Below are positions 22,524 to 31,203 of a stretch of DNA of 41,058 nucleotides, one piece after another. Source of the DNA: an uncultured Eubacteriales bacterium. GTDB taxonomy: Bacteria > Bacillota > Clostridia > Oscillospirales > Oscillospiraceae. The notes below the pieces were generated by a model. The model ran no database searches. It saw only the letters and a list, made by a program, of their open reading frames with translations, and was not told the DNA's origin. Numbering within the stretch: the first letter of the stretch is position 1; each line of letters opens with the position of its first letter. Both the position numbers and the translations under genes were made by a program. The stretch is taken from contig URDK01000013.1 in the NCBI GenBank assembly GCA_900546485.1, positions 1-41,058 on the forward strand, in the 5' to 3' direction.

Positions 22524-23690
22524 ATGGACGAAAACAAGGAATTCATCCCCTCTCTCACGCTCGACCCCAACGCGGCCGCCTCCGCTTCAGTCCAGATGCC
22601 CGCCGAGCCTGAGGCCCCGGTTCTGGAGGAAAAGAAGGATGTGCCCGAGGAAAAGCTCGAGCTCGAACGCCTCTCCCCTGCCGAGCAGGCCGCCGTCAAG
22701 GAGTTTGCAAAGCAGATAGACGTCATGAACGCCGAGCAGATACTCAACTACGGCTCTGCCGCTCAGAAGAACATAGCGGATTTCTCGGACGCCGCGCTCA
22801 GCAAGGTCCGCACCAAGGACCTCGGAGAGGTCGGTGAGGAGCTCTCAGACCTTGTTATCCAGCTCCAGGGCATGAACTTTGACGAGGAGGAGAAAAAGGG
22901 CTTTCTCGGCTTCTTCAAGAAGCAGCGCCAGAGCATAGCCGCGCTCAAGGCCCAGTACGACAAGGCCGAGGTCAATGTCGACAAGATCGCGGCTGAGCTG
23001 GAGAAGCACGAGCGCACGCTCATGAAGGACATCGCGATGATGGACAAGATGTACGAGATGAACCAGCAGTACCACAAGGAACTGACCATGTACATCATTG
23101 CCGGCAAGCTTCGCTGCAAGGAGCTGCGCGAGACCGAGCTGCCCAGGCTGCAGAAAGTCGCCCAGGAGTCCGGCAAGACTGAGGACGCCCAGGCTGCCAA
23201 CGACTACGCCAACATGCTCGGACGCTTCGAGAAGAAGCTGCATGACCTTGAGCTGACGCGCATGGTGTCCGTCCAGATGTCGCCTCAGATACGCATGATC
23301 CAGTCCAACGACTCGGTCATGGCTGAAAAGATACGTTCCTCCATCGTGAACACCATCCCGCTCTGGAAGAGCCAGATGACACTGGCCCTGACGCTGCATC
23401 ACTCGCAGATGGCCATGGAGGCACAGCGCGACGTCAACGAGATGACGAACCGTCTGCTGCAGGCCAACGCCGAAAAGCTGCACCAGGGCAGCGTGGAGAT
23501 AGCGAAGGAGTCCGAGCGCGGCATTGTGGACATAGAAACGCTGCAAAAGACCAACCAGGAGCTCATCAGCACGCTCGAGGAGGTCCGGCAGATCCAGGCC
23601 GACGGTGCGAAGAAACGCGCGGAGGCCGAGGTCGAGCTGGGCCGTATCGAAGGCGAGCTGAAGCAGAAGCTGCTTGAACTGAGAGGCTGA
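22524..23690 (+). CDS. TelA-family (toxic anion resistance) protein
   Basis: A 388-residue, highly charged helical protein with long predicted coiled coils. Characteristic stretches are KGFLGFFKKQRQSIAALKAQYDK (in part), a mid-region ETELPRLQKVAQESGKTED, and TIPLWKSQMTLALTLHHSQM near 275-295, a TelA (PF05816) hallmark. The tellurite name is historical; in Firmicutes these proteins are linked to envelope stress. An RBS AGAAAGGAC precedes the ATG, 16 nt after the XpaC stop. No transport domain is present. Confidence 0.9.
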   Translation: MDENKEFIPSLTLDPNAAASASVQMPAEPEAPVLEEKKDVPEEKLELERLSPAEQAAVKEFAKQIDVMNAEQILNYGSAAQKNIADFSDAALSKVRTKDLGEVGEELSDLVIQLQGMNFDEEEKKGFLGFFKKQRQSIAALKAQYDKAEVNVDKIAAELEKHERTLMKDIAMMDKMYEMNQQYHKELTMYIIAGKLRCKELRETELPRLQKVAQESGKTEDAQAANDYANMLGRFEKKLHDLELTRMVSVQMSPQIRMIQSNDSVMAEKIRSSIVNTIPLWKSQMTLALTLHHSQMAMEAQRDVNEMTNRLLQANAEKLHQGSVEIAKESERGIVDIETLQKTNQELISTLEEVRQIQADGAKKRAEAEVELGRIEGELKQKLLELRG

Positions 23691-23694
23691 TATC

Positions 23695-24246
23695 GTGAGA
23701 ACATCCCTAAAACATCCCATAACCGCACTGCTCATAGCTGTACTCGCATGCGGCTTTGCGCTTGTCATGAACACTCAGTCCATGCTCGGTGAAAAGGTTC
23801 AGGCAGTCGAAGACGGCTTTTACACCTCAGTCGCCGGCGAGCGGAGCATATACTCGCGGCTTCAGGAAAAGCTGGACGCGGCAAACGGGCTCTGGACCGT
23901 GCTCGAAGGCGTGGACACCAGTGCGGCTCAGGAGCTTTCCGACGCGCGCAGCAGCCTGCTGACTGCCTATGAAAGCCGCGACATCGCCGCGATGTACGAT
24001 GCAAACTCCGAGCTGGATAAGGCCTATTCCAACGCGGTAAAGGCCCTCGACGGAGCAGAGCTCGACGAGAATACCCAGAGCGCGCTGGACGATTACACCA
24101 CCAACTACGAGGGCGCTCAGAAGATGATAGAGCAAAACAGCTACAACAGCAGCGTGCTCGAGTTCATGCGCTCCACCTTCAACAAGTTCCCCACATCCGA
24201 GCTTGCTTCCTTTACCGGCGTGGAGCCTCCGGTGAGCTTTGAATGA
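23695..24246 (+). CDS. LemA-like membrane-anchored protein
   Basis: A 183-residue protein with one N-terminal membrane span (about 8-25) and a helical domain ending in a LemA-type signature: YNSSVLEFMRSTFNKFPTSE followed by an aromatic/acidic C-terminus (residues 147-183). It is divergent from typical LemA, whose motif is YNxxVxxYNxxxxxFP, but spacing and length fit. The start is GTG with GAGAGG about 8 nt upstream, 4 nt after telA. LemA and TPM-domain proteins often neighbour each other, as here. Function unknown. Confidence 0.72.
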   Translation: MRTSLKHPITALLIAVLACGFALVMNTQSMLGEKVQAVEDGFYTSVAGERSIYSRLQEKLDAANGLWTVLEGVDTSAAQELSDARSSLLTAYESRDIAAMYDANSELDKAYSNAVKALDGAELDENTQSALDDYTTNYEGAQKMIEQNSYNSSVLEFMRSTFNKFPTSELASFTGVEPPVSFE

Positions 24247-24263
24247 TTCAGGAGAATTGACGG

Positions 24264-25211
24264 ATGAAACGTATTTTTTCCCTAGTATTTGCCCTGCTGC
24301 TCCTCCCTGTCATGGTCCTCGGTGCACTTGCCGTGGATGTGCCGGATCCGAGCGCCGACTTCTACGTTTACGACGACGCCGGGACACTCAGCGAATCCAC
24401 CAAGGAGCTGATTCTCAACGCCAGCGGCCCGCTTGAGCAGTACTGTGACGGCGCTCAAATAGTCGTCGTCACCATCGACTATCTCCCTTCGGGCTACGAT
24501 TCCGAGCAGTATGCCAACCTGCTCTTCAACAGCTGGGGCGTAGGCAGTTCGAGCGCGAACAACGGCATGCTTCTGCTGCACGTCGTCAAGGAGGACCGCG
24601 GCTGGCTTGCCGTCGGCGCCGGGCTTTCCAGCCAGATGACCAGCGACTATGCCAACTCGCTGATGGATGAGTATTTCTGGCCTTATTCCGACTCGGGCGA
24701 GTATGACGAGGCCGTAGCGACCCTCTTCCCCCACCTTGTGGACTTCTACGCGGAGCTCTACAACACCAACATGCTGTATGGCGGCACCGGCACCTTGTCC
24801 GGCGGCAGCGTGCCGGAGTACAACGGATCAGGCGGCGGCTACTATGACAACGGTTACTATGACGACTACTACTATTACGACCGCGGACCCAGCCTTGGTT
24901 CGGTAATTGCGGTGCTGTTTGTAGTCTTTATCGTCGTGCTGGCTCTTGTTAACTCCACAGGCCGCAGGCGGTATTACAGAAGCTACGGCGTCTGGCCCGC
25001 ATTCTTCTTCTGCGGCGGCCCGAGGGGACCGAGAGGCCCCAGAGGTCCCCGTCCGCCTCATGGCCCTGGCCCCGGCCCGGGCGGTTTTGGCGGAGGCAGC
25101 GGCTTCCGTGGCGGCGGTTTCGGCGGTGGAGGCTTCAGCGGCGGAGGTTTCCGCGGCGGCGGCTTCGGTGGCGGCGGCCACTCCGGCGGCGGTGGCGGCG
25201 GTAGGCGCTGA
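24264..25211 (+). CDS. TPM-domain (YgcG-like) secreted/membrane protein with Gly-rich tail
   Basis: A 315-residue protein: signal peptide (1 to about 24), TPM_phosphatase domain (about 28-165) beginning YVYDDAGTLSESTKE and containing NNGMLLLHVVKEDRGWLAVG, a Tyr/Gly-rich linker (about 185-205), a membrane span (about 210-230), and a tail of about 65 residues rich in Gly, Pro and Arg with repeated GGGFGGG units. GGAGAA precedes the ATG. It ends the XpaC-TelA-LemA-TPM operon, just before a terminator. The role is inferred to be in the envelope; the family's phosphatase label is not strong evidence of activity. Confidence 0.87.
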   Translation: MKRIFSLVFALLLLPVMVLGALAVDVPDPSADFYVYDDAGTLSESTKELILNASGPLEQYCDGAQIVVVTIDYLPSGYDSEQYANLLFNSWGVGSSSANNGMLLLHVVKEDRGWLAVGAGLSSQMTSDYANSLMDEYFWPYSDSGEYDEAVATLFPHLVDFYAELYNTNMLYGGTGTLSGGSVPEYNGSGGGYYDNGYYDDYYYYDRGPSLGSVIAVLFVVFIVVLALVNSTGRRRYYRSYGVWPAFFFCGGPRGPRGPRGPRPPHGPGPGPGGFGGGSGFRGGGFGGGGFSGGGFRGGGFGGGGHSGGGGGGRR

Positions 25212-25234
25212 TGCCTTTGCTCTCAACAAAAAAC

Positions 25235-25270
25235 AAGGGAGGACCCGTGCAGGGTCCTCCCTTTTCTTTT
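25235..25270 (+). terminator. Bidirectional terminator between TPM and molybdenum hydroxylase genes
   Basis: A perfect 12-bp stem (AAGGGAGGACCC, 25235-25246, with its complement at 25253-25264) is followed by TTCTTTTA on the plus strand and by TTGTTTTTTG on the minus strand. It serves two convergent operons. Confidence 0.92.
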
Positions 25271-25280
25271 ACTTTTCTGC

Positions 25281-27860
25281 TCAGTGCTTCCTGCTGTACC
25301 AGGTATCCTCCAGCGGCAGGGTATTGCGGAACTTGTGGTCCATCGCATAGTACGCGCCCTGCACCGCCGGTGCGGTCGGGATGGCGGATATCTCACCTAT
25401 GCCCTTGGAGCCGTAAGCGAAGGGCAGCAGCTCATCCTTCTCCACGTAGATGGCGTGGATGTCCGGTATCTGCGTCGAGTGCAGCAGGCCCAGGGTGCCG
25501 TATTTCACCTGCGGCACGCAGTCCTCAAGCGGGAAGTGCTCGGTCAGGGCATAGCCCATGCCCATGAGCACGCCGCCCTCGATCTGGCCCTGTATGGAGG
25601 TCGGGTTGACCACCTTTCCGGAGTCGTGCGCCGCGTAAACCTCCTTGACCTTGCCCTCGTCGTCGAGCACGACGACGTGAGCTGCAAAACCGTAGGCGAC
25701 GTGGCTCTTCGGGAAGGGCACATCCGCGCCGAGCTTGTCGGTGGGGTCAAAGAACTCGGCAAAATACTCCTTGCCCTCGAGCTTGGAGAGGTCTCCGCCG
25801 GCCTCGTCGAGGTCCTTTTTCAGGTCGACCGCGGCCATGCGCACAGCCTCGCCGGTGATGAGGGTCTGGCGGGAGCCGGAGGTGGTGCCGGAGTCGGGCG
25901 AGAGCTCGGAGTTGCTGCCCATGTTCTTCATCTGCGAGAGCGGCAGGCCCGTGGTCTGTGAGAGCTCCTGCAGGAAGATGGTGGCGCAGCCCTGGCCGAT
26001 GTCGGAGGCCGCGGAGTAGAGCTGCACGACGCCGTCGTGCACCTCGAGGCGGCAGCGGCCCTTGTCAGGCAGGCCAACGCCGACGCCGGAGTTCTTCATA
26101 GCGCAAGCGATGCCGGCGTGACCGGGATTCGCCTCGTAGGCGTCCTTTACCGCAAGCAGGCACTCCTTGAGCGCCGTGGAGACGTCCGCTATCTGGCCGT
26201 TGGGGAGCACCTTGCCGGGCTCTATGGCGTTGCGGTACCTTATCTCCCAGGGCGAGATGCCGACCTGTTCGGCCAGGATGTTTATCATGCACTCGAGCGC
26301 GAACTCGCTCTGAGTGACGCCGAAGCCGCGGAAAGCGCCCGCGGGCGGGTTATTGGTGTAGTAGCTGTAACCGCGGATATCCGTGTTCTGATAGCAGTAC
26401 GGTCCAACCGAGTGGGTGCAGGCCCTCTCGAGCACGGGGCCGGAGAGCGAGGCGTAGGCGCCGGTGTCGAAGTATATCTCGCAGTCGAGGCCGGTGAAGA
26501 CGCCCTCCTCGTCGCAGCCGAGGGTGAAGGTGGCCTCCATGTAATGGCGCTTCGGGTGGAAGTTGATGGACTCTTGTCTGGAGAAGCGGAACTTCACCGG
26601 GCGTCCCACCTTGAGCGCGCAGAGCACCGCAACGTGCTGAGCCGAGACGTCCTCCTTACCGCCGAAGCCGCCGCCGACGTACTTGTTCTCGACCACGACG
26701 CGGCGCTGCTCCCAGCCGAGCATGATGGCTATCTCCTTGCGTGTGTCGTAGACGCCCTGGTCGGAGGTGTAGACCTTCACGCCGTCCTTGTACGGGAAGG
26801 CAACGGCGCACTCGGGCTCGAGGAAAGCGTGCTCGGTGAAGGGCGTGACAAAGCTCTTGGTGACGGTGTACTTCGACTCCGCGAGAGCCTTCTTCGCGTC
26901 GCCGCGGACGACGTGGCGCTGCTGGCAGAGGTTGCCGTTGGGATGCAGTTTCGGCGCGTCGGGCGCCATGGCCTCCTGCACGCTCCTGACAGGCTCGAGC
27001 ACCTCGTACTCTATCTTCACGAGCTTGCGCGCCTTGTCGACTATCTCCTGCGTCTCGCCAACGACGAGGCAGATGGCGTCGCCTACAAAACGGGTGATAT
27101 CACCCTTGGCTATCATGACGTCCCAGTCCTGCTGGATGTGGCCGACCTTGTTGTTCGGCACATCGTCCGCGGTCAGCACAGCGAGAACGCCGGGCAGGGC
27201 CTCGGCCTTGGAGGTGTCGATGTCCAGTATGCGGGCCCTGGCGTACTTGGAGCGCACCGCGCCGCCGTAGACCATGCCCTCCATCTCGATGTCGTCGCAG
27301 TACTCGCCGTAGCCGAGCACCTTGGGACGCACGTCGGTGCGGAAGGCCCTCTGGCCGACGCCGAACTCGTCGCCCTTCTCGAGCGTCGGGTCTATCTCGG
27401 CGTCGCCGCGGAGGATGGCGGCGGCGAGGGTTATGCCCTCGATTATCTTCTTATAGCCCGTGCAGCGGCAGATGTTGCCGCGGAGGGCGACCTTTATCTG
27501 CTGCTCCGTCGGGTCGGGGACCTTGTCGATGAGCGCCTTGCCGGCCATGACCATGCCGGGGATGCAGAAACCGCACTGCACCGCGCCGACCTTGCCGAAG
27601 GCGTACACAAAAGCCTCCTGCTCTTCATAGGTCAGGCCCTCGACGGTCACTATCTCACGTCCAACGGCCTTCTTGGTCGTCAGCACGCAGGACTTGACGG
27701 CGCGGCCGTCGACTATGATGGTGCAGGTGCCGCAGGCGCCCTCGCTGCAGCCGTCCTTGACGGACTTGAGGTGCAGATCGTCGCGGAGATAGCGCAGCAG
27801 CGGCTTGTCCTCCGTCGTGCTGCGGGTTATGCCGTTTACTTTGAATACATACTCAGCCAT
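25281..27860 (-). CDS. Molybdenum hydroxylase, fused 2Fe-2S and Mo-binding domains (xanthine dehydrogenase/aldehyde oxidoreductase family)
   Basis: An 859-residue xanthine oxidase-family enzyme. The plant-type [2Fe-2S] site uses Cys38, 43, 46 and 58. The second [2Fe-2S] site is in QCGFC and ICRCTG (about 98-135). The molybdopterin domains (about 165-859) include GGGFGGKE, AFRGFG and the active-site loop GSKGIGE with catalytic Glu near 823. The FAD domain of typical xanthine dehydrogenases is absent, as in aldehyde oxidoreductases of the MOP type. The substrate may be a purine, another N-heterocycle or an aldehyde and cannot be decided here. GGAGGTGGG precedes the ATG. A four-cluster ferredoxin gene lies immediately upstream in the operon and is the likely electron partner. 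Confidence 0.9.
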   Translation of the reverse strand: MAEYVFKVNGITRSTTEDKPLLRYLRDDLHLKSVKDGCSEGACGTCTIIVDGRAVKSCVLTTKKAVGREIVTVEGLTYEEQEAFVYAFGKVGAVQCGFCIPGMVMAGKALIDKVPDPTEQQIKVALRGNICRCTGYKKIIEGITLAAAILRGDAEIDPTLEKGDEFGVGQRAFRTDVRPKVLGYGEYCDDIEMEGMVYGGAVRSKYARARILDIDTSKAEALPGVLAVLTADDVPNNKVGHIQQDWDVMIAKGDITRFVGDAICLVVGETQEIVDKARKLVKIEYEVLEPVRSVQEAMAPDAPKLHPNGNLCQQRHVVRGDAKKALAESKYTVTKSFVTPFTEHAFLEPECAVAFPYKDGVKVYTSDQGVYDTRKEIAIMLGWEQRRVVVENKYVGGGFGGKEDVSAQHVAVLCALKVGRPVKFRFSRQESINFHPKRHYMEATFTLGCDEEGVFTGLDCEIYFDTGAYASLSGPVLERACTHSVGPYCYQNTDIRGYSYYTNNPPAGAFRGFGVTQSEFALECMINILAEQVGISPWEIRYRNAIEPGKVLPNGQIADVSTALKECLLAVKDAYEANPGHAGIACAMKNSGVGVGLPDKGRCRLEVHDGVVQLYSAASDIGQGCATIFLQELSQTTGLPLSQMKNMGSNSELSPDSGTTSGSRQTLITGEAVRMAAVDLKKDLDEAGGDLSKLEGKEYFAEFFDPTDKLGADVPFPKSHVAYGFAAHVVVLDDEGKVKEVYAAHDSGKVVNPTSIQGQIEGGVLMGMGYALTEHFPLEDCVPQVKYGTLGLLHSTQIPDIHAIYVEKDELLPFAYGSKGIGEISAIPTAPAVQGAYYAMDHKFRNTLPLEDTWYSRKH

Positions 27861-27878
27861 ATTCCCACCTCCGTATAG

Positions 27879-28424
27879 TCAGGCCTGGGGCCCGAGGATG
27901 CCGTAGACGTCCTTGATGACGCCGCGCGGACACTTAGAAGCACACATGCCACAGGAGACGCAGAGGCTCTCGTCAATGACGGGGTGATTGTCCTCGAGCC
28001 TGATGGCGCCCATCGGGCAGTTTTTGACACAGATGCCGCAGGCGATGCAGCCCGCGTCGCAGACCTTGCGGGTCTCAGCGCCGCTGTCGCGGCTGGAGCA
28101 GCCGACGACGATGTTCTGCTCCCTCGGCACGAGCCGGATAATGCCCTGCGGGCAGGCCTTGACGCACAGTCCGCAGCCGATGCACTTTTCCCTGTCCACC
28201 TCGGCAACACCGCGCTCGCCGACCTTTATGGCCCCCAGCTTACATACCGCGGCACAGCTGCCAAGTCCCAGGCAGCCCCATTTACATTCCAGTATTCCCT
28301 CGGGATGCTCCGCCAGCGCCTGCCTGCAATCCCCGGTCAGCGCCTCGCGCGCTATCTTCCTGCGCGCGAGCTCGCCGCCGGAACATCCGACAGCCGCCGC
28401 AAATTTTCCTGCCTTCTGCGCCAT
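27879..28424 (-). CDS. RnfB-like polyferredoxin
   Basis: A 181-residue soluble Fe-S protein. It has three standard sites, CIGCGLCVKAC, CIACGICVKNC and CVSCGMCASKC, plus an RnfB-type CKWGCLGLGSCAAVC near 54-68. Its N-terminal CSGGELARRK also recalls RnfB, but the membrane anchor of RnfB is missing. ATG 28424 has GGAAGGGG upstream, whereas the Met 13 codons earlier has none. It precedes the molybdenum hydroxylase by 18 nt and probably carries its electrons to ferredoxin or another acceptor in place of the missing FAD domain. That pairing is an inference from gene order. Confidence 0.85.
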   Translation of the reverse strand: MAQKAGKFAAAVGCSGGELARRKIAREALTGDCRQALAEHPEGILECKWGCLGLGSCAAVCKLGAIKVGERGVAEVDREKCIGCGLCVKACPQGIIRLVPREQNIVVGCSSRDSGAETRKVCDAGCIACGICVKNCPMGAIRLEDNHPVIDESLCVSCGMCASKCPRGVIKDVYGILGPQA

Positions 28425-28567
28425 AGTCAGTCGCCCCTTCCAGCTTGGCTTAAATTTTTTCATTTGAGTACAAATTCTTTTAGATAATCATACTATAAAC
28501 AAACACAAAACACAAGGGGTAAGGCGGAAAAATTTTGTCAATTTCGTTGTCCCATTTCAAGAAGAAC

Positions 28568-28596
28568 GCCCCGGCTGTCGGGCTGACAGCCGGGGC
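28568..28596 (-). terminator. Terminator after phzF-like gene
   Basis: A perfect 12-bp GC-rich stem (GCCCCGGCTGTC, 28568-28579, with its complement at 28585-28596) and a 5-nt loop, 20 nt past the stop of the PhzF gene on the minus strand. The T-tract is poor (GTTCTTCTTG). Confidence 0.7.
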
Positions 28597-28615
28597 GCGT
28601 GATGCTTTGTTGGGA

Positions 28616-29389
28616 TCAGACGTAAAGCTCGGCGACGGAATAGAGCGCGGCCTTACCGCTCATGTATACACGTCCGTTTTCCATGCGGCAGAAGAGCGTT
28701 CCGCCGCGGCGCGAGGCCTGATAAGCGGTGAGCCTTTCACGGCCCAGGGCCTTGAGCCAGTATGGCACGATATGGCAGTGACCTGAGCCGCAGACCGGGT
28801 CCTCAGGTACGCTGAGTTTGGGCGCAAAGCTGCGGGAGACGCAGTCGAACTCACGTCCGGCGCTTGTGGCGTGCTGCAGCAGGCCGTCGAGCTGCGAGAG
28901 CCTGTCCATGTCCGGGGCAAGACCGCGAACGGTGTCCTCGCTGTCGAAAACACACAGGAGATCGCGGCCCAGCCAGGCCTCGGAGGGCTCTGCGCCGAAG
29001 GCGGCAGTCATCTCAGGCGTCACGGGAGTTGGACGCAGCTCATAGGCCGGAAAATCGAGCTCGTACATGTCCCCTTCCCTGTTGACCGTCAGCTCTCCGC
29101 TGAGAGTGGCAAAGCGTACGCCCGCGAGTCCGGGTTCAACGTGGTTCATAAACACGTAGGCCGTGGCCAGCGTGGCGTGGCCGCAGAGGTCTATCTCCCC
29201 GCCCGGCGTAAACCAGCGCAGCCTCCAGACCTCGCCCTCGCGCACGGCAAAGGCGGTCTCAGAGAGGTTGTTCTCCCGCGTGATGCTCATCATCAGCTCA
29301 TCCGGCAACCAGTTTTCAAGGATGCACACCGCCGCCGGATTACCTCCAAAGACCTTGTCCGTGAAGGCGTCCACAACATACTGTCTCAT
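28616..29389 (-). CDS. PhzF-family isomerase
   Basis: A 257-residue protein of the PhzF/DapF-fold family. The N-terminus MRQYVVDAFTDKVFGGNPAAV is diagnostic. Glu44 in NLSETAF matches the catalytic glutamate of phenazine PhzF, and LCGHATLATA and VCGSGHCHIVPYW are the conserved Gly/Cys loops. No other phenazine gene is nearby, so it is probably a stand-alone isomerase or epimerase of unknown substrate. AGGAGGTG precedes the ATG. It appears to be a single-gene unit between the molybdenum hydroxylase and dehydratase-type operons. Confidence 0.93.
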   Translation of the reverse strand: MRQYVVDAFTDKVFGGNPAAVCILENWLPDELMMSITRENNLSETAFAVREGEVWRLRWFTPGGEIDLCGHATLATAYVFMNHVEPGLAGVRFATLSGELTVNREGDMYELDFPAYELRPTPVTPEMTAAFGAEPSEAWLGRDLLCVFDSEDTVRGLAPDMDRLSQLDGLLQHATSAGREFDCVSRSFAPKLSVPEDPVCGSGHCHIVPYWLKALGRERLTAYQASRRGGTLFCRMENGRVYMSGKAALYSVAELYV

Positions 29390-29456
29390 ACCGCACCTCC
29401 TGATTTATATCATGCGGATATGATAGCACATGTCCGTCGCAGCATCAAGCGCCGCA

Positions 29457-29624
29457 TCAAAGGTGCGTATCGCGCTCTATCTTGTCGTAGTGCTTGATCA
29501 GCAGCGGTTCGATAGCCGCAGTCAGCTTCATATCAAGGTTGAAGAAATACACGGTAAATGTCACCGCAAACAGTGATGCGGCGCCTATGAGAACTGCAAT
29601 CAGCGCTTTTGCAGGCTTGTTCAT
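29457..29624 (-). CDS. Small single-span membrane protein (55 aa)
   Basis: A 55-residue peptide beginning MNKPAKALIAVLIG with one hydrophobic span (about 7-28), then an amphipathic, charged C-terminus. Coding is supported by a perfect AGGAGG 7 nt before the ATG and by its position 16 nt after the stop of the dehydratase-like subunit. A longer frame upstream lies inside that gene and is not needed. It resembles no family I know. Being the last gene of the operon, it may anchor or regulate the complex at the membrane. That is a guess. Confidence 0.7.
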   Translation of the reverse strand: MNKPAKALIAVLIGAASLFAVTFTVYFFNLDMKLTAAIEPLLIKHYDKIERDTHL

Positions 29625-29640
29625 ATGTTTCCTCCTTTGA

Positions 29641-31203
29641 TCACCAGGACTGGTCGTCGGGCAGCACCTCGAGGCTGGGGTCAAGAGGCTCCTCGCCCAT
29701 GACGGTGCGCATGTAGCTGTTCACCTGCTCACGGACGCCCTGACGGGATACTACGCGCGGGTCAAACAGGTCATGTGTGACCCACACGAGGTGTATGCCG
29801 CGCTCGCGCGCCTTCTCCTCGAACTGGCCGTGCATGCCGTCGAGAGCCTTGCAGCTCATGTGCTCCCAGAGTATGACCATGTCAGCGTTGAACTCCTCGC
29901 AGAACTCCCAGAGCTCGTCGAGCAGTACCTTGTAGCCGCCGTGCGTGCGGTTGCGCATGATCATGTTCTCTGTCAGCCAGGCCATGTCGTAGATGGCCTG
30001 TTCGCGGCCCTCGGGGGTGTTCTCGGTGGCGAGGGTGCGGGTGGAGACCATTGAAAGCATATCGGTCAGTGGGACTATGCCCCAGCAGTTGAGCAGCCAG
30101 AGCAGGAAGTCGAAGTAGAAGTGCGACTGCACGCCCCAGACTATGGCGCGGTGGCGATATTCCTTCGCCATGCGCTTCTTTTTCTTGTACGCACGCTCGG
30201 CGAGGCGGGTGATATCGCGGTCGGCCTTCTCAAAAGCGGGGACCTTGCCGGAGATGGCCATATAGTTCGTCTCAGTGTATAGCGCGAGGTTGGAGCCGAA
30301 GACCTGCGGATAGTTGGTCTTGTTCATCTCAAGCCAGCCGAGGCGGCACTCCGTGGCAAAGTTCACTCTGCGGGCGCATTCGAAGTAGTAATCCCAGTCC
30401 CACTTCTCGCCCGTGTGCTTCTCGATAAAAGCGATGGCGTTGCGGACCTCCTGCGCTGCGTACTCCTGCACATCGTCCTCGCGGTGGCGCAGCGGGGTGG
30501 CGAGCTGGAACACGGGAATGCCGTCCTCGAGCTCGAGGCGCTTGGAGATGACGCCGTTGCCGAGGAGCGAGCCGTCGCAGGTGGTGTTGCATTGCACGGC
30601 GCAGGCACCGAGCACGGGGGCGTCGTCGTCTATGGAGACGCCTACCTCGGCCTCAGGCATGGGACATACGTCGCCCGCAAGGCCGAACTGCTGCGCCACG
30701 TCTATGTAGTGCTCTACGGCGTGCTGGTTGAGCAGCACCGGGATATAGGTGGAGACCGTCTCGCGGCTCAGGCCCTTGAGATTGGGGAAGCCCATCATGA
30801 AGGCGGTCATCTCGTTCTCGTCGACGAGGACGACCTTCTTGGAGAACTCCTCGTCATTGCCCATGCGCCGGTCGCCGCGGAAAAGGCCGTCGAGCAGCTT
30901 GGCAACGTCCTCTATTATCAGGTCCTGCTCTATATGGCAGATACGGAGGTACTCCCCTCTCAGGCCCTGGGTGTGGCGGTCGACCATCATGGGCACGGCA
31001 AGGTAGTTTGCCATCCAGCGGTAGCGGAACATGGCCTTTATGTTCCGCGGTTTGACGATGAACTTGCCGAGGGTCATGAGTATGCCCAGCCAGCGGCCAT
31101 AATCGTACAGCGTGTCGCTGACACCGCGCCACTCGCGGCGTTTGCGGACCTTGCCGTCGGTATAGAAATCACCGAACCTGTCGGCACCTATCTTCTTAGC
31201 CAT
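29641..31203 (-). CDS. 2-hydroxyacyl-CoA dehydratase-family subunit (HgdB/BcrB-like), long form
   Basis: A 520-residue member of the HGD-D family (PF06050) that includes 2-hydroxyglutaryl-CoA dehydratase and benzoyl-CoA reductase subunits. The conserved cluster-ligand motif appears as CNTTCDG (Cys205, Cys209, with Cys201 close by), and a second conserved Cys is in EHMSCKALDG. In the family such Cys residues hold [4Fe-4S] clusters for radical dehydration or reduction of acyl-CoA. The product is longer than typical subunits (about 380-480 residues), mostly through an N-terminal extension. ATG 31203 has GGGAGG upstream and overlaps the preceding gene by 8 nt. No activator ATPase gene is adjacent. 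Confidence 0.85.
   Translation of the reverse strand: MAKKIGADRFGDFYTDGKVRKRREWRGVSDTLYDYGRWLGILMTLGKFIVKPRNIKAMFRYRWMANYLAVPMMVDRHTQGLRGEYLRICHIEQDLIIEDVAKLLDGLFRGDRRMGNDEEFSKKVVLVDENEMTAFMMGFPNLKGLSRETVSTYIPVLLNQHAVEHYIDVAQQFGLAGDVCPMPEAEVGVSIDDDAPVLGACAVQCNTTCDGSLLGNGVISKRLELEDGIPVFQLATPLRHREDDVQEYAAQEVRNAIAFIEKHTGEKWDWDYYFECARRVNFATECRLGWLEMNKTNYPQVFGSNLALYTETNYMAISGKVPAFEKADRDITRLAERAYKKKKRMAKEYRHRAIVWGVQSHFYFDFLLWLLNCWGIVPLTDMLSMVSTRTLATENTPEGREQAIYDMAWLTENMIMRNRTHGGYKVLLDELWEFCEEFNADMVILWEHMSCKALDGMHGQFEEKARERGIHLVWVTHDLFDPRVVSRQGVREQVNSYMRTVMGEEPLDPSLEVLPDDQSW

Noticed and set aside
22524..23690. Tellurite resistance island
   Set aside because: TelA alone with XpaC, LemA and TPM genes is a common chromosomal envelope cluster; no terZABCDE or mobile-element genes are present.
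25075..25205. Tandem DNA repeat or CRISPR-like array
   Set aside because: The periodic GGC-rich sequence encodes the Gly-rich tail of the TPM protein in frame; there are no spacers or conserved repeats.
28616..29389. Phenazine biosynthesis
   Set aside because: Only a PhzF-fold protein is present, without PhzA, B, D, E or G. The family is widespread outside phenazine pathways.
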